Positions 9,296 to 19,295 are shown, counted from the stretch's first letter. The stretch is DNA of 64,000 nucleotides from Halotalea alkalilenta (GCF_001648175.1 NZ_CP015243.1:3348001-3412000); one strand, 5' to 3'. The notes: generated from the sequence alone by a model not told the origin. A program made the numbers and translations.

Positions 9296-9754
9296 TCAGC
9301 AGGGCAGGATGGCGATGATATGGGATTCGAGATCGTCCTCGTCGACATCGCGTTCGGAGACCGCGATGGCGCGCACGCTGATCCCCTTGCGATGCATCCT
9401 GCGGTCGGAGCCGGCGACCAGCGGATGCCAGCCGGCCAGCCTCCGACCTTCGCCAAGCCGGCGATAGGCGCAGGTCGAAGGCAACCAGTCGAACTCATAC
9501 AGGTTTTCGCGCGTAAGCTTGGTGCACTCGGCGACCTCGGCGAAACGGTTGGCGTAGTCACTGCAGCGGCAGCTGTCGATATCGAGCAGCTTGCAGGCGA
9601 CATCGAGCAGCGCCAGGTCGCCGCTCTCCTCGTCTTCGATCTTGACCAGGCAGCAGCGGCCGCAGCCGTCGCAGAGCGCCTCCCACTCGGCATCATTCAA
9701 TGCATCGAGCGGATAGCGCTCCCAGAACCGCTCGCGCAGCGCGACGTCCGGCAT
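9296..9754 (-). CDS. ycgN: YcgN family cysteine-cluster protein (UPF0260)
   Basis: A 152-residue protein with the conserved cysteine cluster of the YkgJ/YcgN families: CDGCGRCCL near residues 29-37, followed by CRCSDYANRF and a further C in STCAYRRL. The family is presumed to bind zinc or an iron-sulfur cluster; function is unknown. It lies one base downstream of ycgL and in the same operon as rnd, the conserved gammaproteobacterial order rnd-ycgL-ycgN. The start (MPDVALRERFWERYP) matches the family N-terminus. Confidence 0.9.
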   Translation of the reverse strand: MPDVALRERFWERYPLDALNDAEWEALCDGCGRCCLVKIEDEESGDLALLDVACKLLDIDSCRCSDYANRFAEVAECTKLTRENLYEFDWLPSTCAYRRLGEGRRLAGWHPLVAGSDRRMHRKGISVRAIAVSERDVDEDDLESHIIAILPC

Positions 9755-9755
9755 C

Positions 9756-10049
9756 TCAGTAGCGTCCCTCGGTCGGCGCGCGATAGAGATCGAGCATCGA
9801 AGGATCGCGCGGCGGCGGCATCTGCAGATAGAAACCCTGCTCGCGCACCAGCCGGATCACCTCGCTCGCCTCGACCCGCGCCATCCGCCGCTCGGGCGTC
9901 AGCATCAGCACAATCGACGGCTCCGGCTTGCCGAATCGCTCGAGCAGCGCCTCGGGCACCCGCGCGAGTCCTTCGCCACGATCGACGTAGAGATAGGTCT
10001 CATCGCGACGCGGACTGCGATAGACCTGACAGATCAAGCGTTCGCTCAT
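9756..10049 (-). CDS. ycgL: YcgL domain-containing protein (97 aa)
   Basis: A small cytoplasmic protein beginning MSERLICQVYRSPRRDETYLY, with PEALLERFGKPEPSIVLML and VREQGFYLQMPPP, the typical YcgL signature. The function is not established. Its ATG overlaps the end of rnd by four bases, so it is translationally coupled to ribonuclease D, and it is followed directly by ycgN. The conserved pairing with rnd suggests a link to RNA metabolism, which is inference. Confidence 0.92.
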   Translation of the reverse strand: MSERLICQVYRSPRRDETYLYVDRGEGLARVPEALLERFGKPEPSIVLMLTPERRMARVEASEVIRLVREQGFYLQMPPPRDPSMLDLYRAPTEGRY

Positions 10050-11218
10050 CCCCGCGTACCTCCCTCGAGCCGAGACTCCTCATCCCCCACAGGGCTGCGA
10101 GCGGCCTTGAGCGCATCGCGCAGCGCTCCGTCGAGCAGCGCTCCACGCCAGCCTTCCAGTGAACAATCGTCTAGCCGTCCCTGCAGGTCTGCCTGCACCC
10201 AGGCGTCGAGATCGCGCCGCCGGGCGAGCAGCTCGGCGGCAAGCCCGAGGCGCTCGGCCTCGATCTCGACCACCCGCTTCAGCACTTTCAGCCGCTTGCG
10301 GTAGTCGTTGCTCACCGGAGACGGCAGCGTACGAGGCAGCTGGGAGGCATCGATCGTTTGGGCCACCTTGACCAGCCCGAGCAGCGTGTCGCTTTCGCGC
10401 TTGATCAGCGCCGGCTTGATCTCCGGTACCTCGGCGAGCTCGAAGCGATTCTTCGGCATCCTCTCCGCCACGGCGAACAAAAGCCCGTCGTTGGCGAGCC
10501 ACCCGCGTGGCACATCTCGAGCCCGCACCGCCTCCTCACGCCAGGCGCAAAGCGCCGCATAGGCGGCGAGACTTCGCGGCGACAGCCGCCAGGCGTTGCG
10601 ATTGCGCAGGTGGTAGGCGTCGAGCGCTTTACCGGCCTTCGCCGTATCGATCATCGCCTGGCAGTCCGACTCGACCCACTCGAGGCGTTCGAGATGCTCA
10701 AGCGTCGCATGCTGGGCCCGCCAGAGTTCCGGCAGGTAGAGGACATCGAGCATGGCGTAGCGCCGCTGCTGCTCGGAGAGCGGACGCGCCAGCCAGTCGG
10801 AGCGGGTGACATCCTTGGGAATCTCGATGCCGAGCCGGCGTTCCACCAGGCGCTGATAGCTGATCGCCGCGTCTGCGCCGCAGAACCCCTCGGCGACCTG
10901 GGTATCGATCAATGGCTCGGGCAGGCACCCCGCCCAGGCGGCGAGTACTTCCAAGTCCTCGCTGCAAGCATGGATCAGCTTGAGCGGTCCCTGGGCTCCA
11001 AGCAGCGCGCGCAGCGCATCGCTTGCCTCGACCGCGCAAGGGTCGATCAACCACACCCGATCTCCGTCGCTGAGCTGGATCAGCGCAGGAATGGCGTGGA
11101 AAGTGGTCTCGCGCATGAACTCGGTGTCGAGACCGACCGCTTCGCAGTTCGAAAGTGCGGCGCAGGCTTCGTCAAGCGCCTCGGTAGTGGCTACCCAGTA
11201 GCCCTGGGACGTGTTCAT
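10046..11218 (-). CDS. rnd: Ribonuclease D
   Basis: A 390-residue 3'-5' exoribonuclease of the DEDDy family that trims tRNA and other small RNA 3' ends. Exonuclease I motif is LDTEFMRE near residue 30, II lies around HACSEDLEVLAAW and III around QQRRYAMLDVLYLPEL. An HRDC domain follows from about residue 205 (AYAALCAWREEAVRARDVPR). The gene heads the rnd-ycgL-ycgN operon. Its 5' side is a 314-bp structured gap before recR. Confidence 0.94.
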   Translation of the reverse strand: MNTSQGYWVATTEALDEACAALSNCEAVGLDTEFMRETTFHAIPALIQLSDGDRVWLIDPCAVEASDALRALLGAQGPLKLIHACSEDLEVLAAWAGCLPEPLIDTQVAEGFCGADAAISYQRLVERRLGIEIPKDVTRSDWLARPLSEQQRRYAMLDVLYLPELWRAQHATLEHLERLEWVESDCQAMIDTAKAGKALDAYHLRNRNAWRLSPRSLAAYAALCAWREEAVRARDVPRGWLANDGLLFAVAERMPKNRFELAEVPEIKPALIKRESDTLLGLVKVAQTIDASQLPRTLPSPVSNDYRKRLKVLKRVVEIEAERLGLAAELLARRRDLDAWVQADLQGRLDDCSLEGWRGALLDGALRDALKAARSPVGDEESRLEGGTRG

Positions 11219-11532
11219 TTCGACTCTCTTGACTGGAGCGTGTTGAGAATAAGCCAGCGATCGCGTTGCTGGCGCAATGCTTGCCTGGCGCGGCGGGCCC
11301 GCCGCGCACGGTTTGCCACCTCTGGCGCGACGAGTGTTTCATGCTCAACACGCCCCGAGGTTTATCGCATTTTTCCATACGCGCCGCATACGCCGGCAAG
11401 GGAGGCGGGACGGGCTGCTAACGGCATGGCATGGCAGAGGTGCAAGCGTGCAGGCATACGCTCGCTTACCTCGACAACGCCTGCAGACAGGAAACCGGGA
11501 TGCGCACAGCGCGACGCAGCGACCCGCGACGC
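11219..11532. other. Intergenic region with nested inverted repeats upstream of rnd
   Basis: There is no convincing gene in this gap between recR and rnd, both on the minus strand. It holds a perfect 20-bp palindrome at 11288-11307 (GCGCGGCGGG and its complement). That sits inside a 10-bp inverted repeat, GCGTGTTGAG at 11238-11247 and CTCAACACGC at 11344-11353. Together they could fold as a two-level stem in the rnd leader or as the end of the recR transcript. No U-run follows. Confidence 0.45.
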
Positions 11533-12135
11533 TCAGGACGTGAATGGCAGGCGTCCGCTGAACGCGCGCGAGAGCGTGCCGACATCGACGTACTCGAGCT
11601 CACCGCCGAGCGGTACGCCGTAGGCCAGCCGCGTACAGCGCACCTCATAGGGACGCAGCTGCTCGGAGATGTAGTGGGCGCTGGCCTCCCCTTCGACGGT
11701 GGGGTTGGTCGCCAGCACCACTTCCTCATAGTCGTGCCCGGCCACCTCCGCCTCCAGGCGCTCGAGCCCGAGTTCCTCAGGACCGATGCCGTCGAGCGGC
11801 GACAGGTGCCCGTGGAGGACGAAGTAGCGGCCGCGATAGCCACCGGCCTCCTCGATCGCCAGCAGGTCGGCGGGTGACTCGACCACGCAGAGCATGCGCT
11901 CGTCACGCCTGGGGTCCTCGCAGAGCGCACAGAGATCGTGCTCGGTCAGATTGCGGCAGCGCTGGCAATAGCCGATCCGCGCCAGGGCTTCACCCAGCGC
12001 ACCGACGATCCGCTCGCCGCCGGCGCGATCGCGCTCGAGCAAATGCAGCGCCATGCGCTGAGCGCTCTTGGGGCCGACCCCCGGCAGGGTGCGGAAGGCC
12101 TCGACCAAGCGCTCGAAGAGGGGTGAGAAGCTCAT
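11533..12135 (-). CDS. recR: Recombination mediator protein RecR
   Basis: A 200-residue protein of normal length. It has an HhH-like N-terminus ([20 protein letters not shown]), a four-cysteine zinc finger ([16 protein letters not shown] near residues 57-72) and a Toprim domain starting [19 protein letters not shown]. It loads RecA with RecF and RecO at gapped DNA. Its ATG overlaps the stop of the ybaB-like gene by one base, giving the canonical dnaX-ybaB-recR operon. Confidence 0.97.
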   Translation of the reverse strand: MSFSPLFERLVEAFRTLPGVGPKSAQRMALHLLERDRAGGERIVGALGEALARIGYCQRCRNLTEHDLCALCEDPRRDERMLCVVESPADLLAIEEAGGYRGRYFVLHGHLSPLDGIGPEELGLERLEAEVAGHDYEEVVLATNPTVEGEASAHYISEQLRPYEVRCTRLAYGVPLGGELEYVDVGTLSRAFSGRLPFTS

Positions 12136-12467
12136 CAGAACGGCAGCTTGAACCCAGCCGGCAGGTTGAGCCCGGCGGTCGCTTCCTCCATCTTGCTGCG
12201 CGAGTTGACCTCGACCTTGCGCACCGCGTCGTTGACCGCGGCGGCGAGCAGATCCTCGAGGAACTCCTTGTCCTCTTCCATCACGCTGGCATCGAGATCG
12301 ATACGGATCACGTCATGGCGGCCGTTCATCGTGACCTTGACCATTCCGGCGCCGGCCTCACCCTCGACCTGCTGCTGGGCGATCTCTTCTTGCACCTGCT
12401 GCATCTTTTCCTGCATCTGCTGGGCCTGCTTCATCAGGCCGCCCATACCACCCTTGAACATGGCCAC
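12135..12467 (-). CDS. ybaB: YbaB/EbfC family nucleoid-associated protein
   Basis: A 110-residue protein with the family pattern: Met/Gln-rich N-terminal helix ([19 protein letters not shown]), then [19 protein letters not shown] and [18 protein letters not shown]. It is a dimeric DNA-binding protein associated with the nucleoid. It is sandwiched between dnaX and recR, 63 bp after dnaX and overlapping recR by one base, the standard bacterial context. Confidence 0.96.
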   Translation of the reverse strand: MAMFKGGMGGLMKQAQQMQEKMQQVQEEIAQQQVEGEAGAGMVKVTMNGRHDVIRIDLDASVMEEDKEFLEDLLAAAVNDAVRKVEVNSRSKMEEATAGLNLPAGFKLPF

Positions 12468-12530
12468 ACTCCTTAGCTAACGATGATCTGCTCGGTCAAT
12501 CGAGGGATACAGGTGGAGAAGCGCTGCCGT

Positions 12531-14561
12531 TCAGGCGTCGCTCTCGAGCGAACGCACGCTCGCCTCGAGCAGCCGCGCGCCGAACTGCTCCTCCAGCGCT
12601 CTTATATGCGGGTCGCGCCTAAGCGCTTCAACCGCCCGTGCCTGGCGTTCAGCTCTGAGTCGCTCCCGCTGAGCGTGAGGCGTCTCGATCCCAGGGTCGA
12701 TCTCGCCCGGTTCGATGGTCACTCTTCTCGCCGCGCCGAGCTTGGCCAGCCCCGCCTCCAGCCTGCGCACGTGAATCTCGGCATTCATTGCCGCCTGGGA
12801 GGGATCGAGGCGCAGCGCGAGAACGCCGTCGCGGTCCTCGATCACCGCGCAGTGGGCGAGCAGGTTACCGGTGATCCCGCCCAGGCCGAGGCTGGGGAAA
12901 ATCCCCAGCCATGCGGCCTGGTCGATCGTCGCGCCGGTGGGTAGCGAGAACCCCTCCACGCAGTCATCGACATCGGCCTCCTGCTCCGCCGGCTCGAGCG
13001 CATCGCCGCCCGACGAGGCGAGCGCGTCGGTGAACGCCTCGCTCAGCTGAGACGCCGCGTTGGGAGAAGCGTACTCGGCATAGGCGCGCTCGTCGTCATC
13101 GTCTTCGTCGTCGAGCGGCTGCGCCTCGTAGCTTGCGAACTCGCTGGCGTCGTTGGCCGAAGGCCCAGGAGCGGGAAGATCTTCGGGCTCCGCTGCCGGC
13201 TCGGGCAGCGATTCGGGCTCGGGCTCGATGGGAGCCTCGGCCGCCATCTGGGGCTGCGCCTGCTGCGGCGTTGCTTCAGCGACGGAGCTGGCCGCAACCG
13301 GGCTCTGCTCCGATGCCGATACGGTGTTCCAGGGCGGCTCGGCCGTAGGGCCGTCGGCTGGCGGAGGTTCGTCGGCGACCTGCGCCGACGCCGGGGCCGC
13401 CTGCTGGCCATCGCGCGCCTCGCGCTGGCCGCCGTCACCGCGCAGCGGCAGCGGCGTCTGGGCAGGTCGCGGTACGCCCTGAGGGCGAAAGGCGAGCATC
13501 CGCAGCAGGGTCATCTCGAGCGCGGTGCGAGGCTCGGGCGCATTATCCATGTCGGCGCGACCGGAAAGCGCAATCTGGTAGTAGAGCTGTACATCCTCGG
13601 CGGTGAAACCACTGGCCAGCGCGAGCAAGGCATCGCGGTCACCGAAGCCATTGTCGAGCGCCTGCGGCACCATCTGCGCAATCGCCAGCCGATGGAACAG
13701 TCCCGCCAGTTCATCGAGCACCGCACCGAAGTCCGGCGCATGCTCGGCGAGTGCCGCGACCTCGGCGAGCACCTTGGCGGCGTCGATCTCGCCGAGCGCC
13801 TCGGCCAGCTTGAGGATGTGGCGATGATCGAGGGTGCCGAGCATCGCCGCGACATCGGCTTCGCTGACCGTTCCCTGGCCGAAGGCGATCGCCTGGTCGG
13901 TGAGCGAGAGCGCATCGCGCATCGAGCCATCCGCGGCGCGCCCCAGCAGCCACAGCGCACGCTCATCGAAGCTCACCCCCTCCTCGCCGAGGACGCGGGA
14001 AAGATGCCCGACCACGCGCTCCGGCGGCATCATCTTGAGCGCGAACTGCAGGCAGCGTGACAGCACCGTGATCGGCAGCTTCTGGGGATCGGTGGTGGCG
14101 AGCAGGAACTTGACGTGGGGCGGAGGCTCTTCCAGCGTCTTGAGCAGCGCATTGAAGCTGTGCGACGAGAGCATGTGCACTTCGTCGATCAGATAGACCT
14201 TGTAGCGCCCCTGGGTCGGCGCGTACTGCACGTTGTCGAGCAGTTCGCGGGTGTCCTCGACCTTGGTCCTGGAGGCTGCGTCGACCTCGATCAGATCGAC
14301 GAAGCGTCCCTCGTCGATCGCCCGGCAGGCCTGGCATTCGCCACAGGGCGTCGAGGTCACCCCGCGTTCGCAATTGAGGCACTTGGCCAGGATACGGGCG
14401 ATGGTGGTCTTGCCGACCCCGCGGGTGCCGGTGAACAGGTAGGCGTGGTGCAGGCGCTCCTGGTCGAGCGCATTGATCAGCGCCCGGGAGACGTGCTCCT
14501 GGCCGACGAGCTCATGGAAAGTGCGTGGCCGCCATTTGCGGGCCAATACCTGGTAGCTCAT
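12531..14561 (-). CDS. dnaX: DNA polymerase III subunit tau/gamma
   Basis: A 676-residue clamp-loader ATPase. Walker A is GTRGVGKTT near residues 45-53, the zinc-binding cysteines are in CLNCERGVTSTPCGECQAC, Walker B is YLIDEVHMLS and the SRC sensor motif is VLSRCLQF. The region of about residues 370-560 is low-complexity Pro/Ala/Glu-rich linker, followed by the tau C-terminal domain that contacts the polymerase and helicase. I saw no clear slippery site that would make a gamma form. First gene of the dnaX-ybaB-recR operon; the SRP RNA gene lies just upstream on the same strand. Confidence 0.96.
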   Translation of the reverse strand: MSYQVLARKWRPRTFHELVGQEHVSRALINALDQERLHHAYLFTGTRGVGKTTIARILAKCLNCERGVTSTPCGECQACRAIDEGRFVDLIEVDAASRTKVEDTRELLDNVQYAPTQGRYKVYLIDEVHMLSSHSFNALLKTLEEPPPHVKFLLATTDPQKLPITVLSRCLQFALKMMPPERVVGHLSRVLGEEGVSFDERALWLLGRAADGSMRDALSLTDQAIAFGQGTVSEADVAAMLGTLDHRHILKLAEALGEIDAAKVLAEVAALAEHAPDFGAVLDELAGLFHRLAIAQMVPQALDNGFGDRDALLALASGFTAEDVQLYYQIALSGRADMDNAPEPRTALEMTLLRMLAFRPQGVPRPAQTPLPLRGDGGQREARDGQQAAPASAQVADEPPPADGPTAEPPWNTVSASEQSPVAASSVAEATPQQAQPQMAAEAPIEPEPESLPEPAAEPEDLPAPGPSANDASEFASYEAQPLDDEDDDDERAYAEYASPNAASQLSEAFTDALASSGGDALEPAEQEADVDDCVEGFSLPTGATIDQAAWLGIFPSLGLGGITGNLLAHCAVIEDRDGVLALRLDPSQAAMNAEIHVRRLEAGLAKLGAARRVTIEPGEIDPGIETPHAQRERLRAERQARAVEALRRDPHIRALEEQFGARLLEASVRSLESDA

Positions 14562-14726
14562 GTAGGCGAACGGTATCCTTGACGGCTATAACCTGCGCCG
14601 ACCGCCGTAGGGACGGCTGGTAACGATCGGGGTGCAGCGAAGCTGCTGACGAGGCGCCATCTTAGCGCGTCGCATGGGCCGCACGCGAGCCGGCCTGGGC
14701 GAGTTGAAGGAAGAGCTGAAATGGAG

Positions 14727-14837
14727 GCGGCCCCCGCCAGCCACATCCCGGCACACGACTCCATCACTACCGTTGCTCCCTTCCGGGCCTGGCGGGGTTC
14801 GCGATTTCACGTTGCGGGAGGACCGATGGGGGCCACC
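14727..14837 (-). ncRNA. ffs: 4.5S signal recognition particle RNA (small bacterial type)
   Basis: The minus strand reads GGTGGCCCCCAT at the 5' end and complementary GGGGGCCGCC near the 3' end, closing one long hairpin of about 111 nt. Inside are the diagnostic elements of the SRP domain IV: CCGGAAGGGAGCA with the GGAA tetraloop, and on the return strand GTGTGCCGGGATG. Length and layout match the Escherichia coli 4.5S RNA. It binds Ffh and targets membrane proteins to FtsY. It lies between dnaX and tlyA; exact ends may be off by a few bases. Confidence 0.95.
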
Positions 14838-15021
14838 ATAACCGATTAGACCAAAATTCTTTTCAAATCATGAAGTTGAAAGAACACCGCTGGTCGATCG
14901 AGGCGCCATCTTAGCAACTGCGCCGCCCCCCGGCAAGCGCATCGAGACAGCCTCGGGCCGCGCCACTGTGCGACCAGGCCCGTTATACTCTGCGCGCCCT
15001 CTACGCCGCTGGACCCTGGTC

Positions 15022-15825
15022 ATGAACGATGCCATGAACGACGCCCACTCCCCTTTGCGACTCGACCAACTGCTGGTCGAGCTCGGCCTCGCCCGCTCGC
15101 GCACCCGCGCCCAGCGGCTGATCAAGCATGGCCGCGTAACCCTGCTCGGCCCGGGCGGCGAGCGCGTGGTGAAACGACCGGGCGAGAAACTGCCGCGAGA
15201 CAGCCGGTTCCGGCTCGACGAAGACCCACAGGAGCGCCACGTGTCCCGGGCGGGGCTCAAGCTCGAGGGGCTGCTCAATAGCCTGGGGATCGATCTCGAA
15301 GGCCAGATCCTGCTCGATGTCGGCCAGTCGACCGGCGGCTTCAGCGACTGCGCGCTGCGCTTCGGCGCGGCCCGGGTGATCGGCATCGAAGTCGGCCACG
15401 GCCAGCTCGACGAAACCCTGCGCCAGGATTCGCGGGTGGTCTGTCTCGAGGGCGTCAATGCCCGGGCGCTGCCCGACGCACGGCTGCGCGAGCTCGCCCC
15501 CGAGGGCCTGAATGGGGCGATGATCGACGTCTCGTTCATCTCCCAGACGCTGATCCTGCCCGAGCTCGCCCGGCTGCTGCCGCCGAACGCCGGGCTCTAT
15601 AGCTTGGTCAAGCCGCAGTTCGAGCTCTCCCCTGCCGAGATCGACGACCGCGGCCTGGTCCGCCACCCCCGCCACTACGCCGAGGTCGAGAGGCGGCTGC
15701 GCAAAGCGGCGGCCGACACCGGCTTCGAGGTCCTGCACTGGGAGAAGAGCGTGATCCTCGGCGGCGACGGCAACCAGGAGTTCATGATGCTGGCGCGGCG
15801 CCTCGGCCACGCTCAGGAGGGCTGA
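15022..15825 (+). CDS. tlyA: TlyA family RNA 2'-O-methyltransferase
   Basis: A 267-residue protein with an N-terminal S4 RNA-binding domain (LRLDQLLVELGLARSRTRAQ) and an FtsJ-like SAM methyltransferase domain beginning ILLDVGQSTGGFSDCALRFG. TlyA/hemolysin-A proteins 2'-O-methylate 16S and 23S rRNA; the hemolysin label is historical. The ATG at 15022 gives the usual N-terminus; an in-frame ATG at 15034 is the alternative. A TATACT box lies about 35 bp upstream. The 3' end overlaps the convergent channel gene by 13 bp. Confidence 0.92.
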   Translation: MNDAMNDAHSPLRLDQLLVELGLARSRTRAQRLIKHGRVTLLGPGGERVVKRPGEKLPRDSRFRLDEDPQERHVSRAGLKLEGLLNSLGIDLEGQILLDVGQSTGGFSDCALRFGAARVIGIEVGHGQLDETLRQDSRVVCLEGVNARALPDARLRELAPEGLNGAMIDVSFISQTLILPELARLLPPNAGLYSLVKPQFELSPAEIDDRGLVRHPRHYAEVERRLRKAAADTGFEVLHWEKSVILGGDGNQEFMMLARRLGHAQEG

Positions 15826-18800
15826 GCGCCTCCGGGCGAATCGCCCTCGATGCCGAGGCCCTTCAACTTGCGCCCTTTGTCTCCATCGCGCTCGCGATGG
15901 AGCCACACGTCCATCTGCTGGAACGCCACACGCACGCCCTCACGCTTGAACGCCGCATCCACCGCCCGGTTGATCTGGTCGGTGACCCGCAGCCGGTCGC
16001 CGATATCGCTGACGAACACCCTCACCTCGAAGGTGAACGAACTGTTGCCGTAGGCCATGCAGAACACCAGCGGCTCGGGATCCTCGAGCACCAGCGGATT
16101 GTCCCTGGCGATCTGCATCAGCATCTGGTGGACACGATCGAGATCGGAGCCATGGGCGACCCCATAGGTCAGCACCACGCGGGTGATGTTGTCGGAAAGC
16201 GACCAGTTGATCAGTCGGTCGGTGATGAAGGTCTTGTTCGGTACGATGATCTCCTTGCGGTCGAAGTCGATCACCGTAGTGGCACGCATCCGGATCCGGC
16301 TCACCGTGCCATGCAGGTCGTTCAGCGTAATGGTGTCACCGATCCGGATCGGTCGCTCGAAGAGGATGATCAGACCGGAAATGAAGTTGGCGAATATCTC
16401 CTGCAGACCGAACCCCAGCCCGACGCCAAGCGCTGCCACCAGCCACTGCAGTTTCGACCATGAGAGTCCGAGCGTGCCCAGCGCCACCACGATGCCGCAG
16501 CTGAGGATGATGTAGGAGAGCAGAGACGAGATCGCGTAAGCGCTTCCAGTCTTGAGCTCCAGCTTGGACAGCACCATCACTTCGAGCAACCCTGGCAGGT
16601 TGCGCGCCATGGTGGTCATCAGCGCAATGGTGATCACCGCGATGAATAGACTCGCCAGCGAAACGTGGGCAACGCTTTGCACCCCACCCTCGCTCTGCTC
16701 GACCTGCCAGACATTGATGTTGTTGAGATACGACAGCACCCCGAGCAGGTCGTGCCAAACCAGGTAGAGGAACGCGATGAAGACCAGAAACAGCACCATC
16801 TTCGACAGTCGCAGCGACTGCTTGTTGACCTGATCCATATCCAGCGGCGGTTCTTCCAATACCTCGCTGACCGCCTCCCCGCCCTGGGCCTGGATCAGCG
16901 CGCGCCGCCGCTCGACCGAGCGTCGATAGGCGAGCCGTCGCGCGGCGACCGCAAGCCCTCGCACCACCGTCGCCTCGACCAGCACCCAGAGACCGAACAC
17001 GTAGAGCGAAGTAATGAAGCGCGTGGTCAAGCGTACCGCTGTGTACTCGTAGCCATAGAGCACGAGGCCGCCGAGCACCAGCGGTACCAGCGCCATGGCG
17101 AGGCCGAGACCAAGACGTACCAGCTTGACCCCAAGATAGGGCACATGAGCGAGGATCAGCTTGAACAGCAGCACGCTCATCATCAGATAGCCGAACAGTA
17201 CGATCAGCAGCCCGACCGGCTGATCGACCAGGTTGCTGTCGAAGTGCTGGATCAGATAGATCACCAGCACCACAGGGACACTGGCCACCCCGAGATGACT
17301 GATCAATCGACGCAGCCGAGCGACATAGGCCGCCGGCCAGTGGAAGTGGCGCATCGCCACGCCGTCGTCGATCAGGATCCGCCGAGCCCAGGCGAAGTAT
17401 CCCCAGGCGAAGGCCGCGGTGAGCAGCGCACCGCCCAGCACCAGGCCGGAGGTGCTACCCGACAGCCGCAGCCCGGCGCCGGCCGAGGCGAGCAGCAGCG
17501 GCCCACGAATCGCCAGCACCAGGTTGAGCAGCAGCGCGAGCGGGGTATGGCGCTGGGAGTCGCGCTTGATCCGCCCGACCTCGTCGTGCAGCTCGCGCAG
17601 CTGCTGGCGAATACGCGTGCGATAGAAGCTCAGCGCCATCACCAGCGCGAGCATCGGCAATATGCTGACGATCCACAGCGACGGCACGATGAACAGCGCC
17701 CGGAGCACCTGCCGCCAGGCTGGATCGACGACTTCATGATACAGCGCCGAGGGCAGCTGCTTGAGCCAGTTGAGCCCGAGCGGCTGGCCGCTGGCGATCC
17801 AGAACAGCTGTTCGTCGATCGTCGCGCGTACCGAGGTACCGATCTCGCTGAGCTGCTGCTGGTTGAGCTGGATGTCGATCGAAAGCGTCAGCAGGTTGCC
17901 GTACTCCCGATCGAGCTGTTCGAGCAGCTCGCGCTGGGATTCGTAGAGCGAAAGCAAGGTATGCCGCACCGTTTCACGGGTAGCGGGATCGAGGCTCGGA
18001 ATCAGCGCATCCAGCCGGCCGTCGACATAGCGCTCGACATCGCCAAGTGACTCCCTGGCCTCGGCAAGATCAAACTGTCTGAGCCGCAGATCGGCGATTT
18101 CATCATTCAGCGCCGGTCGCTGCACCATCACCGGCAGCGACTCGCGCTGCTGGCGCAGGATGCGAGACAGCAGCACGCTGCCGCGCACGGCCTCGACCTG
18201 GTCATTGAGGTTCGACTGCACCTGCTGCACCGCATCGAGCTGGCTGCGCGTCTCGATCCCGTCGCGGATCAGCTCGTTGACCCGCTCGGTGATGTAGAGC
18301 AACGATTCGGACAGTTCACTGTTGCGCGCGGTGACCTCGCGCACCAGAGGGTTGTCGAGCTCACTGGGCGAGGCTCCCTCGCGGGCCTCCTCGATCGCCC
18401 GCTGTGACTTTTCGCGCCGCTTCTGGGTGACCGCGCTCTGGATCAGCGCAAGCTCCGCCTGGCGCGCCTCCACCTGCCGAGCGAGCAGCTCGCGATGGGC
18501 CTGGGCGAGATCGCGCAGCAGGGTGTTGTTGATCAGCTCGCGCCGGCTCAGCTCGACCTCGGCTTCGAGCGCCGCCACTTCGATCTCCAACTGCCGGCGC
18601 TCGATATCGCCAAGCTGATCGCCTTCGTTGCGCAGCCGAGTGCGCAGCTGCTGGATTCGCCCCTGGGCCGAGCCGATCGACGCCTGGGCCCGCTCGGGCA
18701 GGGTCTGCGCCGCGGTGATCCGCCGGGTGGCGTCGCCTTGCGCATCCTGCTCCTGCTTGAGTTCGCCGAGTGAGTCGATCAGACGCTGCTCGAGCTGTTC

Positions 18801-19160
18801 GAGTGAGGCTCGCTCCAGCTGCGCCTGGGAGGGCAAGGCGCCGTCCTGGTCGAGCGCGCGCAGCGCCTGCCGATAGCCGCTGAGCCTGCGCGGCGCTTCC
18901 TCGATCTCGCGGTCGAGCGCCTGCAGTTGGCGCCTGGCAACCTCGGCGCGGTCGAGCCCGGCCAGGCTCTCGCGCAGAAGCTGAATGTCATTGGCGACCG
19001 ACGGGTCACTCGAGCCCGAGCTCTCCAACTGCTCGAGCTGCTGGGCGATGGACTCCCGGCTCGGCGTATCCTGCGCCTGGGCCGGGAGCGCCACCGACAG
19101 CAGCGTGAGTAGCACGCAGACGACCAGGCGTGCTCGGATGACGGCGGGATTGAGGCGCAT
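15813..19160 (-). CDS. MscK/KefA-like mechanosensitive channel (1115 aa)
   Basis: The start at 19160 gives a good signal peptide (MRLNPAVIRARLVVCVLLTL, cleavage near ALPAQA); a start 45 bp upstream would bury it. A long Gln/Glu/Arg-rich periplasmic coiled-coil region (about residues 30-480) is followed by multiple membrane helices. A C-terminal MscS domain then contains LGVGLGFGLQEIFANFISG and ILFERPIRIGDTI. Such large channels gate under membrane tension and release solutes on osmotic downshock; MscK also senses ionic conditions. It runs convergently into tlyA. Confidence 0.9.
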   Translation of the reverse strand: MRLNPAVIRARLVVCVLLTLLSVALPAQAQDTPSRESIAQQLEQLESSGSSDPSVANDIQLLRESLAGLDRAEVARRQLQALDREIEEAPRRLSGYRQALRALDQDGALPSQAQLERASLEQLEQRLIDSLGELKQEQDAQGDATRRITAAQTLPERAQASIGSAQGRIQQLRTRLRNEGDQLGDIERRQLEIEVAALEAEVELSRRELINNTLLRDLAQAHRELLARQVEARQAELALIQSAVTQKRREKSQRAIEEAREGASPSELDNPLVREVTARNSELSESLLYITERVNELIRDGIETRSQLDAVQQVQSNLNDQVEAVRGSVLLSRILRQQRESLPVMVQRPALNDEIADLRLRQFDLAEARESLGDVERYVDGRLDALIPSLDPATRETVRHTLLSLYESQRELLEQLDREYGNLLTLSIDIQLNQQQLSEIGTSVRATIDEQLFWIASGQPLGLNWLKQLPSALYHEVVDPAWRQVLRALFIVPSLWIVSILPMLALVMALSFYRTRIRQQLRELHDEVGRIKRDSQRHTPLALLLNLVLAIRGPLLLASAGAGLRLSGSTSGLVLGGALLTAAFAWGYFAWARRILIDDGVAMRHFHWPAAYVARLRRLISHLGVASVPVVLVIYLIQHFDSNLVDQPVGLLIVLFGYLMMSVLLFKLILAHVPYLGVKLVRLGLGLAMALVPLVLGGLVLYGYEYTAVRLTTRFITSLYVFGLWVLVEATVVRGLAVAARRLAYRRSVERRRALIQAQGGEAVSEVLEEPPLDMDQVNKQSLRLSKMVLFLVFIAFLYLVWHDLLGVLSYLNNINVWQVEQSEGGVQSVAHVSLASLFIAVITIALMTTMARNLPGLLEVMVLSKLELKTGSAYAISSLLSYIILSCGIVVALGTLGLSWSKLQWLVAALGVGLGFGLQEIFANFISGLIILFERPIRIGDTITLNDLHGTVSRIRMRATTVIDFDRKEIIVPNKTFITDRLINWSLSDNITRVVLTYGVAHGSDLDRVHQMLMQIARDNPLVLEDPEPLVFCMAYGNSSFTFEVRVFVSDIGDRLRVTDQINRAVDAAFKREGVRVAFQQMDVWLHRERDGDKGRKLKGLGIEGDSPGGAQPS

Positions 19161-19295
19161 GTGCTGACGCTTCCGAAAGTCGATGTACTTGCTCATCACT
19201 GGCACTGCGCGCCACCTGGAAGATCAGGATCGGTGGGCTGAGCGCCGCTGCGCGCAGTTTACACAGTCATCGACGTTTTGACCGCTCACAGCGTC

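Noticed and set aside
11288..11307. Perfect 20-bp palindrome as the terminator of the recR operon
   Set aside because: It is more than 220 bp past recR and lacks a U-run; kept only as a structured element.
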